Source: Leptodactylus fallax (lineage: Eukaryota > Chordata > Amphibia > Anura > Leptodactylidae). From it: 64,000 nucleotides of DNA. Position numbers and translations under genes: made by a program. The notes below the pieces were generated by a model that saw only the letters and a list, made by a program, of their open reading frames with translations, was not told where the DNA came from and did not search any database. Below are positions 10,492 through 22,633 of this stretch, piece after piece; the first letter of the stretch is position 1; each line of letters begins with the position of its first letter. The stretch spans positions 1 through 64,000 of the forward strand of contig CAMRHE010001073.1 in NCBI GenBank assembly GCA_947044405.1. Reading direction: 5' to 3'.

Positions 10492-12116
10492 TACAGACCA
10501 AAAGTTTGGACACACCTTCTCATTCCAAAAGTTTTCTGTATTTTCATGACTATAAAAATTGTAGATTCACACTGAAGGCATCAAAACTATGAATTAACAC
10601 ATGTGGAATTATATACTTAACAAAAAAGTGTGAAACAACTGAAAATATGTCTTATATTGTAGGTTCTTCAAAGTAGCCACCTTTTGCTTTGATTACTGCT
10701 TTGCACACTCTTGGCATTCTCTTGATGAGCTTCAAGAGGTAGTCACCTGAAATGGTTTTCACTTCACAGGTGTGCCCTGTCAGGTTTAATAAGTGGGATT
10801 TTTTGCCTTATAAATGGGGTTGGGACCATCAGTTGTGTTGTTCAGAAGTCAGGTGGATACACAGCTGATAGTCCTACTGAATGGAGTGTTAGAATTTGTA
10901 TTATGGCAAGAAAAAAGCAGCTAAGTAAAGAAAAAACGAGTGGCCATCATTACTTTAAGAAATGAAGGTCAGTCAGTCCGAAAAATTGGGAAAACTTTGA
11001 AAGTGTCCCCAAGTGCAGTGGCCAAAACCATCAAGCACTACAAAGAAACTGGCTCACATGAGGACCGCCCCAGGAAAGGAAGACCAAGAGTCACCTCTGC
11101 TGCAGAGGATAAGTTCATCTGAGTCACCAGCCTCAGAAATCGCAGGTTAACAGCAGCTCAGATTAGAGACCAGGTCAATGCCACACAGAGTTCTAGCAGC
11201 AGACACATCTCTACAACAACTGTTAAGAGGAGACTGTGTGCAGCAGGCCTTCATGGTAAAATAGCTGCTAGGAAACCACTGCTAAGGACAGGCAACAAGC
11301 AGAAGAGACTTGTTTGGGCTAAAGAACACAAGGAATGGACATTAGACCTGTGGAAATCTGTGCTTTGGTCTGATGAGTCCAAATTTGAGATCTTTGGTTC
11401 CAACCACCGTGTCTTTGTGCGACGCAGAAAAGGTGAACGAATGGACTCTACATGCCTGGTTCCCACCGTGAAGCATGGAGGAGGAGGTGTGATGGTGTGG
11501 GGGTGCTTTGCTGGTGACACTGTTGGGGATTTATTCAAAATTGAAGGAATACTGAACCAGCATAGTTACCACAGCATCTTGCAGCAGCATGCTATTCCAT
11601 CCGGTTTGCGTTTAGTTGGACCATCATTTATTTTTCAACAGGACAATGACCCCAAACACACCTCCAGACTGTGTAACGGCTATTTGACCAAGAAGGAGAG
11701 TGATGGGGTGCTACGCCAGATGACCTGGCCTCCGCAGTCACCAGACCTGAACCCAATCGAGATGGTTTGGGGTGAGCTGGACCGCAGAGTGAAGGCAAAA
11801 GGGCCAACAAGTGCTAAGCATCTCTGGGAACTCCTTCAAGACTGTTGGAAGACCATTTCAGGTGACTACCTCTTGAAGCTCATCAAGAGAATGCCAAGAG
11901 TGTGCAAAGCAGTAATCAAAGCAAAAGGTGGCTACTTTGAAGAACCTACAATATAAGAAATATTTTCAGTTGTTTCACACTTTTTTGTTAAGTATATAAT
12001 TCCACATATGTTAATTCATAGTTTTGATGCCTTCAGTGTGAATCTACAATTTTTATAGTCATGAAAATACAGAAAACTCTTGGAATGAGAAGGTGTGTCC
12101 AAACTTTTGGTCTGTA

Positions 12117-12119
<3 letters not shown>
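10489..12119 (+). mobile_element. Tc1/mariner element, DD38E (Intruder-like), nearly full length
   Basis: A 1631-bp element with inverted ends CAGTACAGACCAAAAG (10489) and CTTTTGGTCTGTACTG (ending 12119), flanked by TA. The inverted repeats are unusually long, about 265 bp each (10489 to about 10755, and about 11853 to 12119), and include the last 30 or so codons of the transposase. The transposase has 38 residues between the second aspartate and the glutamate. This spacing fits the DD38E Intruder group of Tc1 relatives described in fish, frogs and lampreys rather than classical DD34E. The two arms look nearly identical by eye, suggesting recent insertion. Confidence 0.93.
10903..11956 (+). 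pseudogene. Tc1-type DD38E transposase with one frameshift and one stop
   Basis: The transposase cuts and pastes the element at TA sites. The ATG at 10903 opens MARKKQLSKEK. One extra A in the run at about 10932-10937 shifts the frame. From about 10938 the reading frame is clean to TAA at 11956, except for a TGA at 11120-11122 where relatives have an arginine codon (a CGA-to-TGA change). Seen in order: a paired-type DNA-binding region (residues about 10-60, with SVRKIGKTLKVSPSAVAKTI as helix-turn-helix), a basic RKGRPR linker, then the catalytic domain with D at 11372 (LWSDESK), D at 11642 (QQDNDPKHT) and E at 11759 (SPDLNPIE). The length of about 350 codons is normal for Tc1 proteins. With only two lesions the copy is young but cannot make active enzyme. 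Confidence 0.93.

Positions 12120-12146
<27 letters not shown>
12120..12146. repeat. (TA)n microsatellite right of the Tc1-type element
   Basis: The TA run resumes immediately after the right terminal repeat and grades into ACACACA. Confidence 0.9.
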
Positions 12147-13204
<1,058 letters not shown>

Positions 13205-13653
13205 TAGACTGTTCTGCCACCAGCAAAGCAGGCTAGACTGAAAGTGCCTTCACACATGGGCTTACGTCCTACCAATGTTTTTGACATCTCCTTAGTATGT
13301 AACCATTAAGAGTATACATTCAGATTTTATTTTAGCAGAGTGAACGTGTAGATCAGGGTTAAAAGACAAGATTCTGTCAAGGAACATTTCCCTGTCCTGT
13401 TGATCCAGAAGAAGCAAAATAAATTCATGTGGAAAAAAGCAGCCATGGTTTTATAGTTCTGAGCAACCCCATTGATTTGTTGGATTTCCTAAAGATCCTT
13501 GAATTAACATTCTGCATTGCTAATTTAAGTAACCCTGTAAATGGTGTATTTAAAGAAAAAAAAATACCTGTTTTATGCGCTGCGTTTTCCATGGTGTCCA
13601 CTATATATACAGTGGAGGGTTTAGGCTACATTTACCTACTGTATAGCAGTACC

Positions 13654-14489
13654 TTAAAGGAACACTACATACAGAAAATGCACTTCCTCCATTAATCTTC
13701 CTTCTTTCCTTTGATCCCATTTTGTCTCATATTACAAATAAATCTTAGAAAAATATAAAGAAATGTTTTCTACATGCCCCTGGAGAGCAACCATGTTTAC
13801 CTCTTCCTTCTTATTGTCCTATATCTGGCTGTAAAATAACTGGCTGAAGTAGGAGCCTCCCTACTGTGCCCAGTCTGCAGTAGGACAAAACGATCATTAA
13901 AGGGGTTCTCCAAGACTCTTAAATTAATGACCTATCTTTACGATAGGTTATCAGTTGAAGATCTGTGGTGTTCTGATACCTAGGACCCCTGTGGATCAGC
14001 TGGTTGAAGCAGCAGCGTCGCTTCCTCAGCGTAGCTTCCGCTTCACAGGCCATCTGACATCACATTCCTCGGGCACATGGCCTGATTGCAGTTCAGTCCC
14101 ATGCAAGTGAATGGGCTGAGCTGTGATACCAAGTACAGCCATTATACAAATGTATGGCGCTGTGCTGGGTAGATACTGAAGAGGTGTCAGCACTCACCCA
14201 AACACTGCAGTCTCTTCAAACATCTGATTGGCCGGAGCCTGGGTGTCAGACCCCTGCCAATCTTTAACTGATGACCTATCCTAAGGAAAACCCCTTTAAG
14301 TCCTGCCCCTTAGCTGAGCCCTGTCCCTCAGTCGGTCTCCAATGAAGTTGGAGCAGATAACCCGGAGATTAACTCCTTTGTTCTCAGCAGGATTTCTATA
14401 AGACTGTTTCAGAATCATGCAGAAAATGGGACGGCAACTCTATTCCTTCTGTACTTGTATGTTCATTCCTAACTTTAGAGTTCCTTTAA
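13654..14489. mobile_element. T2-like MITE, outer element of a nested pair
   Basis: The left end TTAAAGGAACACTACATAC (13654) pairs with the right end AACTTTAGAGTTCCTTTAA (ending 14489), with TTAA on both sides. A second T2-like element is inserted inside it at 13897-14299. Outer sequence continues on both sides of the insert. Confidence 0.8.
13897..14299. mobile_element. T2-like MITE nested in the previous element
   Basis: TTAAAGGGGTTCTCC at the left and AACCCCTTTAA at the right. The internal arms GACCTATCTTTACGATAGG and GATGACCTATCCTAAGG are inverted relatives. TTAA flanks fit the T2 target duplication. Confidence 0.82.
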
Positions 14490-15377
14490 TCCTACTTGAA
14501 AGGGTTGTCTAAGATGAGATAAAACGTTTGTCGATCCCATTCTTGTCCATGGGCTGTGGTGAACTGGTTTCTTCAAAATCTGAGTCTTTCTTCCTTTAGC
14601 CACACAGAGTGAATTTTTGTTCTCTGTGGGGTCTGCAAATATTGGAGAAAAAGTTATTACATAAGTTTTGATAGGACCTTTCAAATGTATGTGTATAGAT
14701 ATCATATTCTAGGTGAAATTTCATTTTGCGAAAGAATATAATATAAAGCTGGAAAGTAAAGGGAAAGTTAGTACCGACCATCCAAGTAACAAGCCAGCTT
14801 ACTATTAGATGTACTTGATTATGGCCCGATAATCTGGAGAGTTTTTGGAACCATGCACATGACCGGTTATATCATGCAAGTGCTTTCATCCAGCACTTGG
14901 ATAGTATAAGTATCAGTTATCTCCTGTGGGCTCATGTACATGTCGTTGCATCTGTTCCATTTTTCTTCACAACATGTCCTATTTAGGTCCATTTTCATTG
15001 ATCCAGGATGTCCATTAATGTCTATAGATCAGTGACAAAAAAAATGGACTCAGGTGTCATCTGATCCATTGCCAAGAGACAGACTGATGCGTGAAAGTTG
15101 GAACATGGACGTTAAAAACTGACACGAAGTTTGGATACGAAGCAAAATGGATGTAGAAAGTGAAAATTCTGAGTCATTATTAACCCTATTGAGAACTCAA
15201 TGAAACTCAAAACTCATGGAGCAGCCCTGCCCCTATTCAAGTGAATGGGAACGGAGTTACAGTTCGGGGCACCATACACTGTGTACAGTCCGTTCAGTGT
15301 GGTGGTGGTGCCAGGAACCACAGTCTTGCTCTCATTAACATGAATAGGAACAGGGCAGTTTCCAGTCATATACCTAG

Positions 15378-15440
15378 TATTTAGCTTACTTGTATAGCGC
15401 CAACATATTCTGCAGCGCTTTACAGATATTGTCAGTCTCT
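15378..15440 (-). repeat. LINE 3'-tail-like segment (AATATGTTGGCGCTATA)
   Basis: On the minus strand it reads TAAAGCGCTGCAGAATATG then TTGGCGCTATA. This phrase, commonly seen at the 3' tail of L2-type elements in frogs and fish, is recognised from memory. It lies only about 90 bp from a reverse-transcriptase fragment of the same orientation, so either the LINE has a large internal deletion or two fragments are adjacent. Confidence 0.5.
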
Positions 15441-15529
15441 GTCCGCTATAGAGCTCACAATCTAAATTCCCTATCAGTATGTCTTTGGAATGTGGGAGGA
15501 AACCTTCACTTTGCATTTTGTATACTGGT

Positions 15530-15880
15530 ACAGGTATCAAATGCCTTTATAAAGTCCAGATACCCCACGGCCACTGCATTACCAATTTCCAGTCTAGAAC
15601 TGACCTCTTCATAGAAGCTGATCAGATTAGTCCAAGAGGACGGATTCCTCCTAAACCCATGCTGATGGGTGCTAAAACATTATTTACATTGAGATATTCC
15701 AGGATAACATCTCTTAGAAAACCTTCAAATATCTTACCCACAGTCTCAGTTTTAAGTTTCTTGCTATTTATGTAATTGAAGAATATTTTGGGGTTATTTT
15801 TTACTTTCCCTGGCTATGAACCTCTCTGTCTCAATCTTTGCCTCCTATCTGTTCTTTACACATCTTATTTTAATCTTTAT
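15530..15880 (-). pseudogene. L2/CR1-like LINE reverse transcriptase fragment
   Basis: Reading the minus strand from about 15850 down gives NNPKIFFNYINSKKL, then ETVGKIFEG, an ISMGLGGIRPLGLISFYEE block and YLDFIKAFDT. These are the linker and motif A of a non-LTR reverse transcriptase, with the catalytic D in the last block. The frame must be changed at least once and a stop is present, so it is dead. Endonuclease and most of the polymerase are missing. Clade L2 versus CR1 is not resolved. Confidence 0.7.
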
Positions 15881-16065
15881 ACTAGGTTCTGATCGATCAG
15901 GGAACCTAAACAACAGAGAGGTGGACCACTAAAACAGCGGTAACACATGAAGTCCAATGGACCCCCTGACTATAATGGGGTCTGTCGGCTGTCCGTCCTT
16001 ATAAAATTGAAACCGGCGGAGGTAAAAGTCTGTTCAGAACTTTTTCCTCCGGTGATTATTAGGAA

Positions 16066-16808
16066 GACACTACAACAGAATCATTGATTATGATGTTAAT
16101 CTGTTTTCCCTTAGTCCTAACAGCAGCACAATATGGGATATTTCTGGCCCTGTGTGCTGGTAGGACAGGAAGAATTTTTAAATAGAATAATTAATTGCAG
16201 GACAGCATCCCTATAAGAGGGCAAAAGAGACCTTCCCCCCTTATGTCAATTATAAAGAAAGAACAATAAGCTTGTGCTGCTGTTAGGACTAAAGGAAAAC
16301 AGATTAACATCATAATCAACGATTCCTTTACGTCCCACCAGCAGCACAATATAGGGATGTAGCAAGCAGATCTCCTAGGGAGGGTTCTCTCGCACTACAG
16401 TGCTTAAGGCTGAATGTCCAAAGGCAGTAGCCTCTGAACTATGGACATCTAACCAATAGTGTTTAACAAAGGTTAGTTGGGATGACCAAATCTGCTCAAG
16501 AGGCTAGACCGACTCTCAGCCCAGGAGGCCGACACAGCCCTGGTTGAATAGGCTCTGATGATCTCGGGTGGTGTTAACCCCTGAGAGCAAAAATAAGTTT
16601 TAATTGCTTCCTTAATCCATCTTGATAAAGAGGGTTTGGAAGCCTTGAGACCTTTGTCTCTACCATATATATTACTTAAGAGGTTCTCCAATCTTCTGAA
16701 GAGCCGTGTACGTAGAAGATAAATTTGGAGACACCTTAGTACATCCTGTGTATGGAGTTTTTCTCACAGGGGCAGAAATTGTGCTGCTGGTGGGACGTAA
16801 GGGAATCT
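16066..16808 (-). mobile_element. DIRS-like tyrosine-recombinase retrotransposon remnant
   Basis: The unit carries two inverted pairs: TGTTAATCTGTTTTCCCTTA (about 16093) against its complement near 16290-16310, and CGTCCCACCAGCAGCACAAT (16331) against ATTGTGCTGCTGGTGGGACG (16778-16797). Inverted terminal repeats plus an internal complementary copy are characteristic of DIRS elements. The coding fragment inside is on the minus strand. It is much shorter than a full DIRS, so most of gag, reverse transcriptase and methylase are deleted. Confidence 0.6.
16473..16691 (-). pseudogene. Tyrosine recombinase C-terminal fragment (DIRS-like)
   Basis: Tyrosine recombinases of DIRS elements insert circular cDNA without making target duplications. 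The minus frame gives KPSLSRWIKEAIKTYF, then GLTPPEIIRAYSTRAVSASWAE. In this family the corresponding block usually reads HSTRA, where H and R are catalytic; here H is replaced by Y, so even this fragment lacks a key residue. The catalytic tyrosine would lie downstream and is not recognisable. A second, plus-strand copy of part of this sequence is at 18358-18432. Confidence 0.65.
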
Positions 16809-17887
16809 CCAACGGAGACTCCGGGGCAGATGTGAACGTAGGCTTAAAATTTTCACCTAAAAATTAACCCCTTTTAGTTCATTTTAAACAACTTTTTTTC
16901 TAATGTCTGAGCACATTAAAAAGGTCAAGCTCGAAAGCTATCATGGCTTGTCTCTACCTGTAATCATTGACATATGTCAGAAGTCGCCTCCTTCCTGCCT
17001 CATCCATTTTTTTTTTTTTTTATTATTCATTTTTTTCCCCACATTGCAAAAGCCATGACATGATTCTGAGAGTCGGGACAGTCGCAGCAATACCAAATTT
17101 ATATAGTTTTTGTTATGATTTAATATTTTTATAAAAATCCCAAATTCCCCAAAATTTTCTGACAACTTATTTTTTTAGATTTCCATGATCAGAGCTGTGT
17201 AAGGCCTGCGGGGCAAGTTGTAATTTTTGTATATACCATTTTGGGATTTGTCTGACATTTTGATCATTTTGTATTCATTTTCTTAGGGAAGGCCAAACAA
17301 TTAAAAAATTGGGCATTTTCGGACACAAGGCTATCTAATGTTTTTATGGTTGTTTTTCTAAATTTTATTTTATTTCCAATATGTGATCTAGGGAAGGGGG
17401 TGATTCTTTTATATTTTATATTTTTATTCTAGGCACTGTGGCTTAGTGATGGCGGTCATGATGCCAGTAGTTCGACAAGTGACCGCATCAGCCATTGGTT
17501 GGCTGTAGTGGTTCCATGCTGATCACATGTAAATAGAGACCATGAGGACCACTGGGGAGACAGTGCTGGATCACTTGGGGAACACCCCGATGACTCTTAT
17601 ATATTCTGTAACTGGCTTTAGATTTTTTTTTTTATCAGTTGGATAGGCAACGTACCAAATCTGAGTTTGCTAATGTTGGGGTCCTCGACTCCCATGTCAG
17701 TGAGCTCTTGTAGCTAGTTTATGTTTGTAGGGTAATAGTTATTGTATTGGGTCACATAGTTTATGGTATATTCACATTCAGCAGGTTTGTTGCAGAAATC
17801 TATGGAATTTAAAACCAGTCAGAACAAATGCAGATTTTTTTGCAAATTTTTTTGCAAAAAAAAATTTTACTGTGTGTGAATATATTC

Positions 17888-17930
17888 TTAAAGGGAACTG
17901 GTCTCCATATGGATGTCACATAGCTAGCAA
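17888..17930. mobile_element. Solitary T2-like end
   Basis: TTAAAGGGAACTGGTCTCC starts here. The opposite end was not located in the following kilobase. Confidence 0.4.
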
Positions 17931-18357
17931 AGCTAATTCTTCCTTTTATGTTCTCCATTCTCGGGATAACAAACTTGTCTTCCAATAATGCACTTGTCAT
18001 GCTAGTGCCCCTCTTAGTCTAACGAGTCCACTCACTCTGCTAGACTTGGAAGGATAGGCCCCTCACACTTTTATGGACATTTCAACCCTGTACTGGCTCA
18101 GCGACAGCCCACACCAATCCGGGAAAGACACCCAAAAATCCTCTCCTTCAGCATACGATATCTTACTATACACCAGGCCTTGTAGCACAACACTCACAGC
18201 AGGTGCTACTCCCAGTTACTCTGCACCCTCCCTGTCTAGCTCTAAATTCTCCTTTTTGTCTTCTCTATTGATCTCTCTTCTCAGCATCTAACACTTGGCA
18301 CCTCCACCTCCTGCAAGATGGGGGCCACAAAACTATGTATCGTCTGCGTATACGACC

Positions 18358-18432
18358 CTTCAGAAGATCGGAGAACCTCTTAATTAATATATATGGTAGA
18401 GACAAAGGTCTCAAGGCTTCCAAAAATGGTGG
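18358..18432 (+). repeat. DIRS-like fragment, second copy
   Basis: The phrases CAGAAGATCGGAGAACCTCT and GGTAGAGACAAAGGTCTCAA match the complement of 16640-16700 with few changes. Only about 75 bp is shared. Confidence 0.65.
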
Positions 18433-18679
18433 TGTCACTAGGTATGGCAGCCCACTGACTAATATCTAGACAAGGCAAGATATTGTACCATACTGACAGC
18501 AGCCGGGACACAACAGATAGGGCAGAGTTACCGACTGTTCCAAATTTGTCAGACCAGTCGCTAACTTTCAGAATTCTGGCATGTCCAAGTTAGGACAGTC
18601 CAGAGTTGGGACTTACATGACTGTAAATTTCTAACTTCAAAGTTGGTAAGTACAATAGAGAATTCCCAATTTAAAGGGA

Positions 18680-19025
18680 ACACACACACATTCAGGCACT
18701 GCTCCACTGATTCTGGCGCAGTTGCAATTTTTCCTAGCCTCCACCATTCCTGAGTTCTCAGTGTAGTTAGCCTTGGTGCTTCACAATTAGGCTTTCTACT
18801 GTTAATTGGGTGATGTCACTGTCCAATCAGAGGCTGACAGTGCCAGAGCTCAGTATCACAACTCCTTGCCTGCTCCTTCCTGACACCACCCACTTGACAG
18901 TACATAGACTAATTAACACATCAGGCGCTAAAATTAACTGCACTGATTGCTCAGGAGCAGTGGTGGATAGAGAAAAATTTCCTACTGTGCCAGAATCAGT
19001 GGAGGGAAACCTACACAAGAACAAC
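18680..19025. mobile_element. Foldback, GCTCCRCTGATTCYRGCRCAG type, copy 1
   Basis: The left arm CTGCTCCACTGATTCTGGC is complementary to GCCAGAATCAGTGGAGG at 18989-19005. Inner arms include TTCCTGAGTTCTCAG against a TGATTGCTCAGGAGCAG region. The same family is at 61548-61790. Confidence 0.65.
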
Positions 19026-19299
19026 TCCCAAAGAGTAAGTGCCATTCCTAACGCAGACCACGGCCACCAGCTGTCGGAACCCCTGCAGCTTGGCTCTTTC
19101 AGTAGGACAGTGGCTGGGAGGAACCTTCACACATGAGGGCTCTTGCGCAGACAGGGTTGATTACCGATCCCTACTGCCACTTAGTGTAAGGTGTCAGGGC
19201 TTGGGGACAGCAGCAGAGATGTAGGTTTCTCCTACATTTGGGGGCTCTAATAGGCAATTAAACTGTGTGTTTGTGGGGGGGTACTAAGGTGCATACATT

Positions 19300-19461
19300 G
19301 AGGAGGCACTATAATGGGGCATTATACTGTGTGCGGGCACTAATGTCTTAGTCCCCCCACGCACAGTATAATGCTCCTTAGTGCCCCCACCCACAGTATA
19401 ATGCTCTTAGTGCCTCCACCCACCGTATAATTCTCTTAGTGCCCCCACACACAGTATAATG
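19300..19461. repeat. Short tandem and inverted repeat, CCCCCACNCACAGTATAATG
   Basis: Four or five direct copies of a 30-32 bp phrase containing CACAGTATAATGCTC and TTAGTGCCCCCAC follow one inverted copy (GGGGCATTATACTGTGTG). Similar phrases recur near 46610 and 52625. Confidence 0.7.
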
Positions 19462-22084
19462 CCACATTAGGAAATATTTTTTCCTAATTTTTCCTGTGTG
19501 CCTTATACTGTAGTCAGACATGTCTTTTTGTCCAAAAAATACTGTAAATACTGGATGTGTTCAGCTCAGATTGTACTTGATGGCAGACCCCGGTCAACAC
19601 ACCTTTACTAAAAGTAGTTGATTACCCTGTCCTAGACCATAGAAAGTTTTTACATTCATGATCGCTTCCATTGGCAACCGATTAAGACAACAGATGTCAC
19701 CACTAATCTAATCTATAAAACACCAAAAAATGTTTAATTACTTATATTTACAGAAATGTTTAACTTTCAATTTTCTACAAATTTAAATAAGGTTCTGTTA
19801 TTGGGGAAATCATCAGCTCCGGAACTGAAGAAACCGTAATGATACAAATAGAAAAGAAAAGTTTTAGTTTTGCTTGTAAAATATATATACTGTATATTAA
19901 GATGTATAAAGAATTTTCTAGGAACAGAATCTCTTTGATTCCCGGCATTCTCATATCATTATATAAGGATTGCCCTGTTCATATGATCATCTCAAACACT
20001 TCTTCAGACTGTGCCCAGGAGGGCTTGTCATCAAGTGTTTCTTGCAGATGTCAGGATGTATCTTGTTTCTTGAGGCCAAAAATGTCTAGAAAAGTAACAG
20101 GAATCAATAGTGACACTGACTTTGTTTGACAGCGTTGAAAAGTTTAGTTAAAGTGTATTCACTGTACCGACATCATAGCAGCCGTATCTCAGAATTCCTG
20201 CTTATCTGTGGCCTGATTTGGAGGTTTTCCTACGGAACTGGGATTGCAGGAGAATGGGAATACCTTTGTTTTGGGAGTCCCCATGTAGGACTACATGGGT
20301 TTGGGTAAAAGGGTTGTCCCACCTGGACTACATTTTCTGATAATGAAGGTTTCCAGTCAACTGATCACTGCTGGTTCAGCTTCTCTAACCCTTAGGGATG
20401 AGCGTTGATCAACAGGGACCTCCCGATTTTCCTCTACCAGAGCTAGTTTTTACAGTGGCTTTCTTATCTGGCTCATAGAGCCATAGACAGGGGCATAGCT
20501 GTAATACAATGTGTAGAAGGAGCAGTCTCACTTTGGCCCTGCTGTCTAATGGGGCCAGAGATCCCTTTGCTGAATGACACATAGTAGGTGTTACAGATTT
20601 TGCTTTGGTGCCTAGGAACTTCAAGTTAAACCACTAGCTATGGGTCACACTCCTTTCCCCTCTATAACACTCCCATGCCCCACTAACATGGGGCAACCCC
20701 TAATGCTGAGTCCTATTTCTTTGTGAAGACTAGATCTTCTTGGGATATTCTTATGGGGACCAGTCTCTATTGCTTGGCTTTGATTGGCTACTTAAGTTTT
20801 GACTTTTATGAGTCCCCCTGCGGAGCTGTAATGGTGGCCCTATTAGTTTTACATAGTATTTCTAGAGCCCTACTACATTGCCAACATCTTAAGAGATGAA
20901 AGCTGAGAATATTTTGTAGCGGAAATGTTCCACAATGATTGTTCTATTGTCTTATTTTTAACCTGTGCAGGGACGAGAAGTTTTTTTCTCTCTTGAGACA
21001 CCATCACCACCTTAGAGGAAAGCAGATAATAATGTCTAATTTTAGTTCCTCAAGACGCTAAGAATAAATGAAAGGAAGTATAAATTACCATCCAGCCGGT
21101 GATGATTTTAATGAGACCGTTGACACGCGGGCTGACAATACTTACAATTATAGGACACTTGTTACCTCTTGTTACCTTTTCTGCTTCTTTTTTTTTTTTT
21201 TTGTAATTCCATTAAAAGTCTATTAGTTTCTCATTAGCCTTAGTGAGAGGCCGCTCTGGAGAATTGCAGTACAGACAGGTGGCCGTGATCAGAGGCGATG
21301 CGACTATATCTGCCATCATCGTCCCAAACGGGCTTCATGCTAGCTCTGCTATAGCGTGGATGTAGTGTATAGCTGCAGCTGATAGGAGGAGCTGTGTGTG
21401 CACATCTGCGCCCGCCGCTGCTCACATTGGCATGCACATCAAGCAGATAATGTCTCTTGTTATGACGGCCTTTCAGATTTGAGATGAAAACATTCTTGAC
21501 AATATAGATAAATGAGGGGACATATTTGGGTGCAGGGCTTCGAGATCTGCGCTTGGCCTGCTGGATTATGCCGGATTTTAACTATTGCTTCTCTTTCTAT
21601 AAGCAAACGCTTCCAGTAACAAAGGTTGACAGAGCTGCATCTGCTATAGCCATTTAGAGGGGAATGTACATTATCAGTCTGGGTTCACACAGGGCATTTG
21701 TGGGGTTGGTGCCAATGGTATTCCTTTATTTTTCTTGCTTGCATAGCCTCATCATATTTTGCAATGATGTATAATGGGATTGTCATTGTGCACATCAGTC
21801 CCTGTACCCAGTTGGGCTCACGCTCTAATATCTCCTATCCCACACACTGGGGCCAAGAAAAATTGTAGAAATTTTTGGAGAATAAATGACCTCATGGATG
21901 TACAGTATAATATGATATAGGCCTGCTATGGGCCATACCGTACCTCTGATTTAAGCCAATTTACCAGCCCTCCTGGGTCTTCCCAAGTAAGAAGAGACCA
22001 CCCAGACTCCTGGAAAAGCTGGCAAATCTCCCAGGTCCAGGTAGCTGAGCCACAAATGCGGACAGGTAAGGAATCTGCACCAGC

Positions 22085-22217
22085 ATTTGCGGCTCTTAAA
22101 TGCGGCCCAGACACAGCTGCAAAAACTACGGCTGTGTGTATCGGGCCATTGAAAAGTATGGCCTGTACTTTTATCCGCAATTGCAGATAAAATTGTGTCC
22201 CTGTGCATGAGGCCTTA
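22085..22217. mobile_element. Partial foldback ending GTGCATGAGGCCTTA
   Basis: The right terminus matches the AAGGCCTCATGCAC ends of 57805-58011 and 9534-9775. The left arm is not clear. Confidence 0.4.
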
Positions 22218-22633
22218 ATCTCTATGTGATGTGGGCATAGTAGGAGCTGGTCATGTCCCAAAAAGGAGCCTGGCTAGAATATTTTCGCAAAAAAAGGGAC
22301 GAGGTATGCTCCAAAACGGTCATGGCCTCACAGAAAGGGGGCATGGCGGTCCCTGACTTGCTGTCATCCTGGGCTGTTGCCAGCAAATGTTGGCAAGTAT
22401 GTTTCATACTGAGACATATGGAAGTTTGTTTCATAATGCATTAATGCCATAGAAGTAGGTATATATTGCCATGGGGGCACCATATGGCGGTACTCAGAGT
22501 GCCTCCGGGCCCAGGAATACTGGCTAGTAGAAAAGACAAGGCCTTCTATGCAATGAATGATAACCTGTGTGGTAACTTCTGGGTATCCCATGAAGTGTAG
22601 AGTCATATAGTATAGAAATTACCATGCCATATA

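Larger units (their letters stand above)
15905..16845. mobile_element. GTTCACATCTG-type foldback, split by a DIRS-like insertion
   Basis: The left part (CACTAAAACAGCGGTAAC..., TATAATGGGGTC..., CTTTTTCCTCCGGTGA) breaks near 16066. The right end GGGGCAGATGTGAACGTAGG (16825-16844) resumes after the insert. The intact relative at 36433-36670 shows the two parts belong together. Confidence 0.55.

Noticed and set aside
18073..18291. A 72-codon frame rich in serine
   Set aside because: Composition reflects CT-rich DNA; no signal or motif, and it lies in a TMEM240 intron without splice signals.
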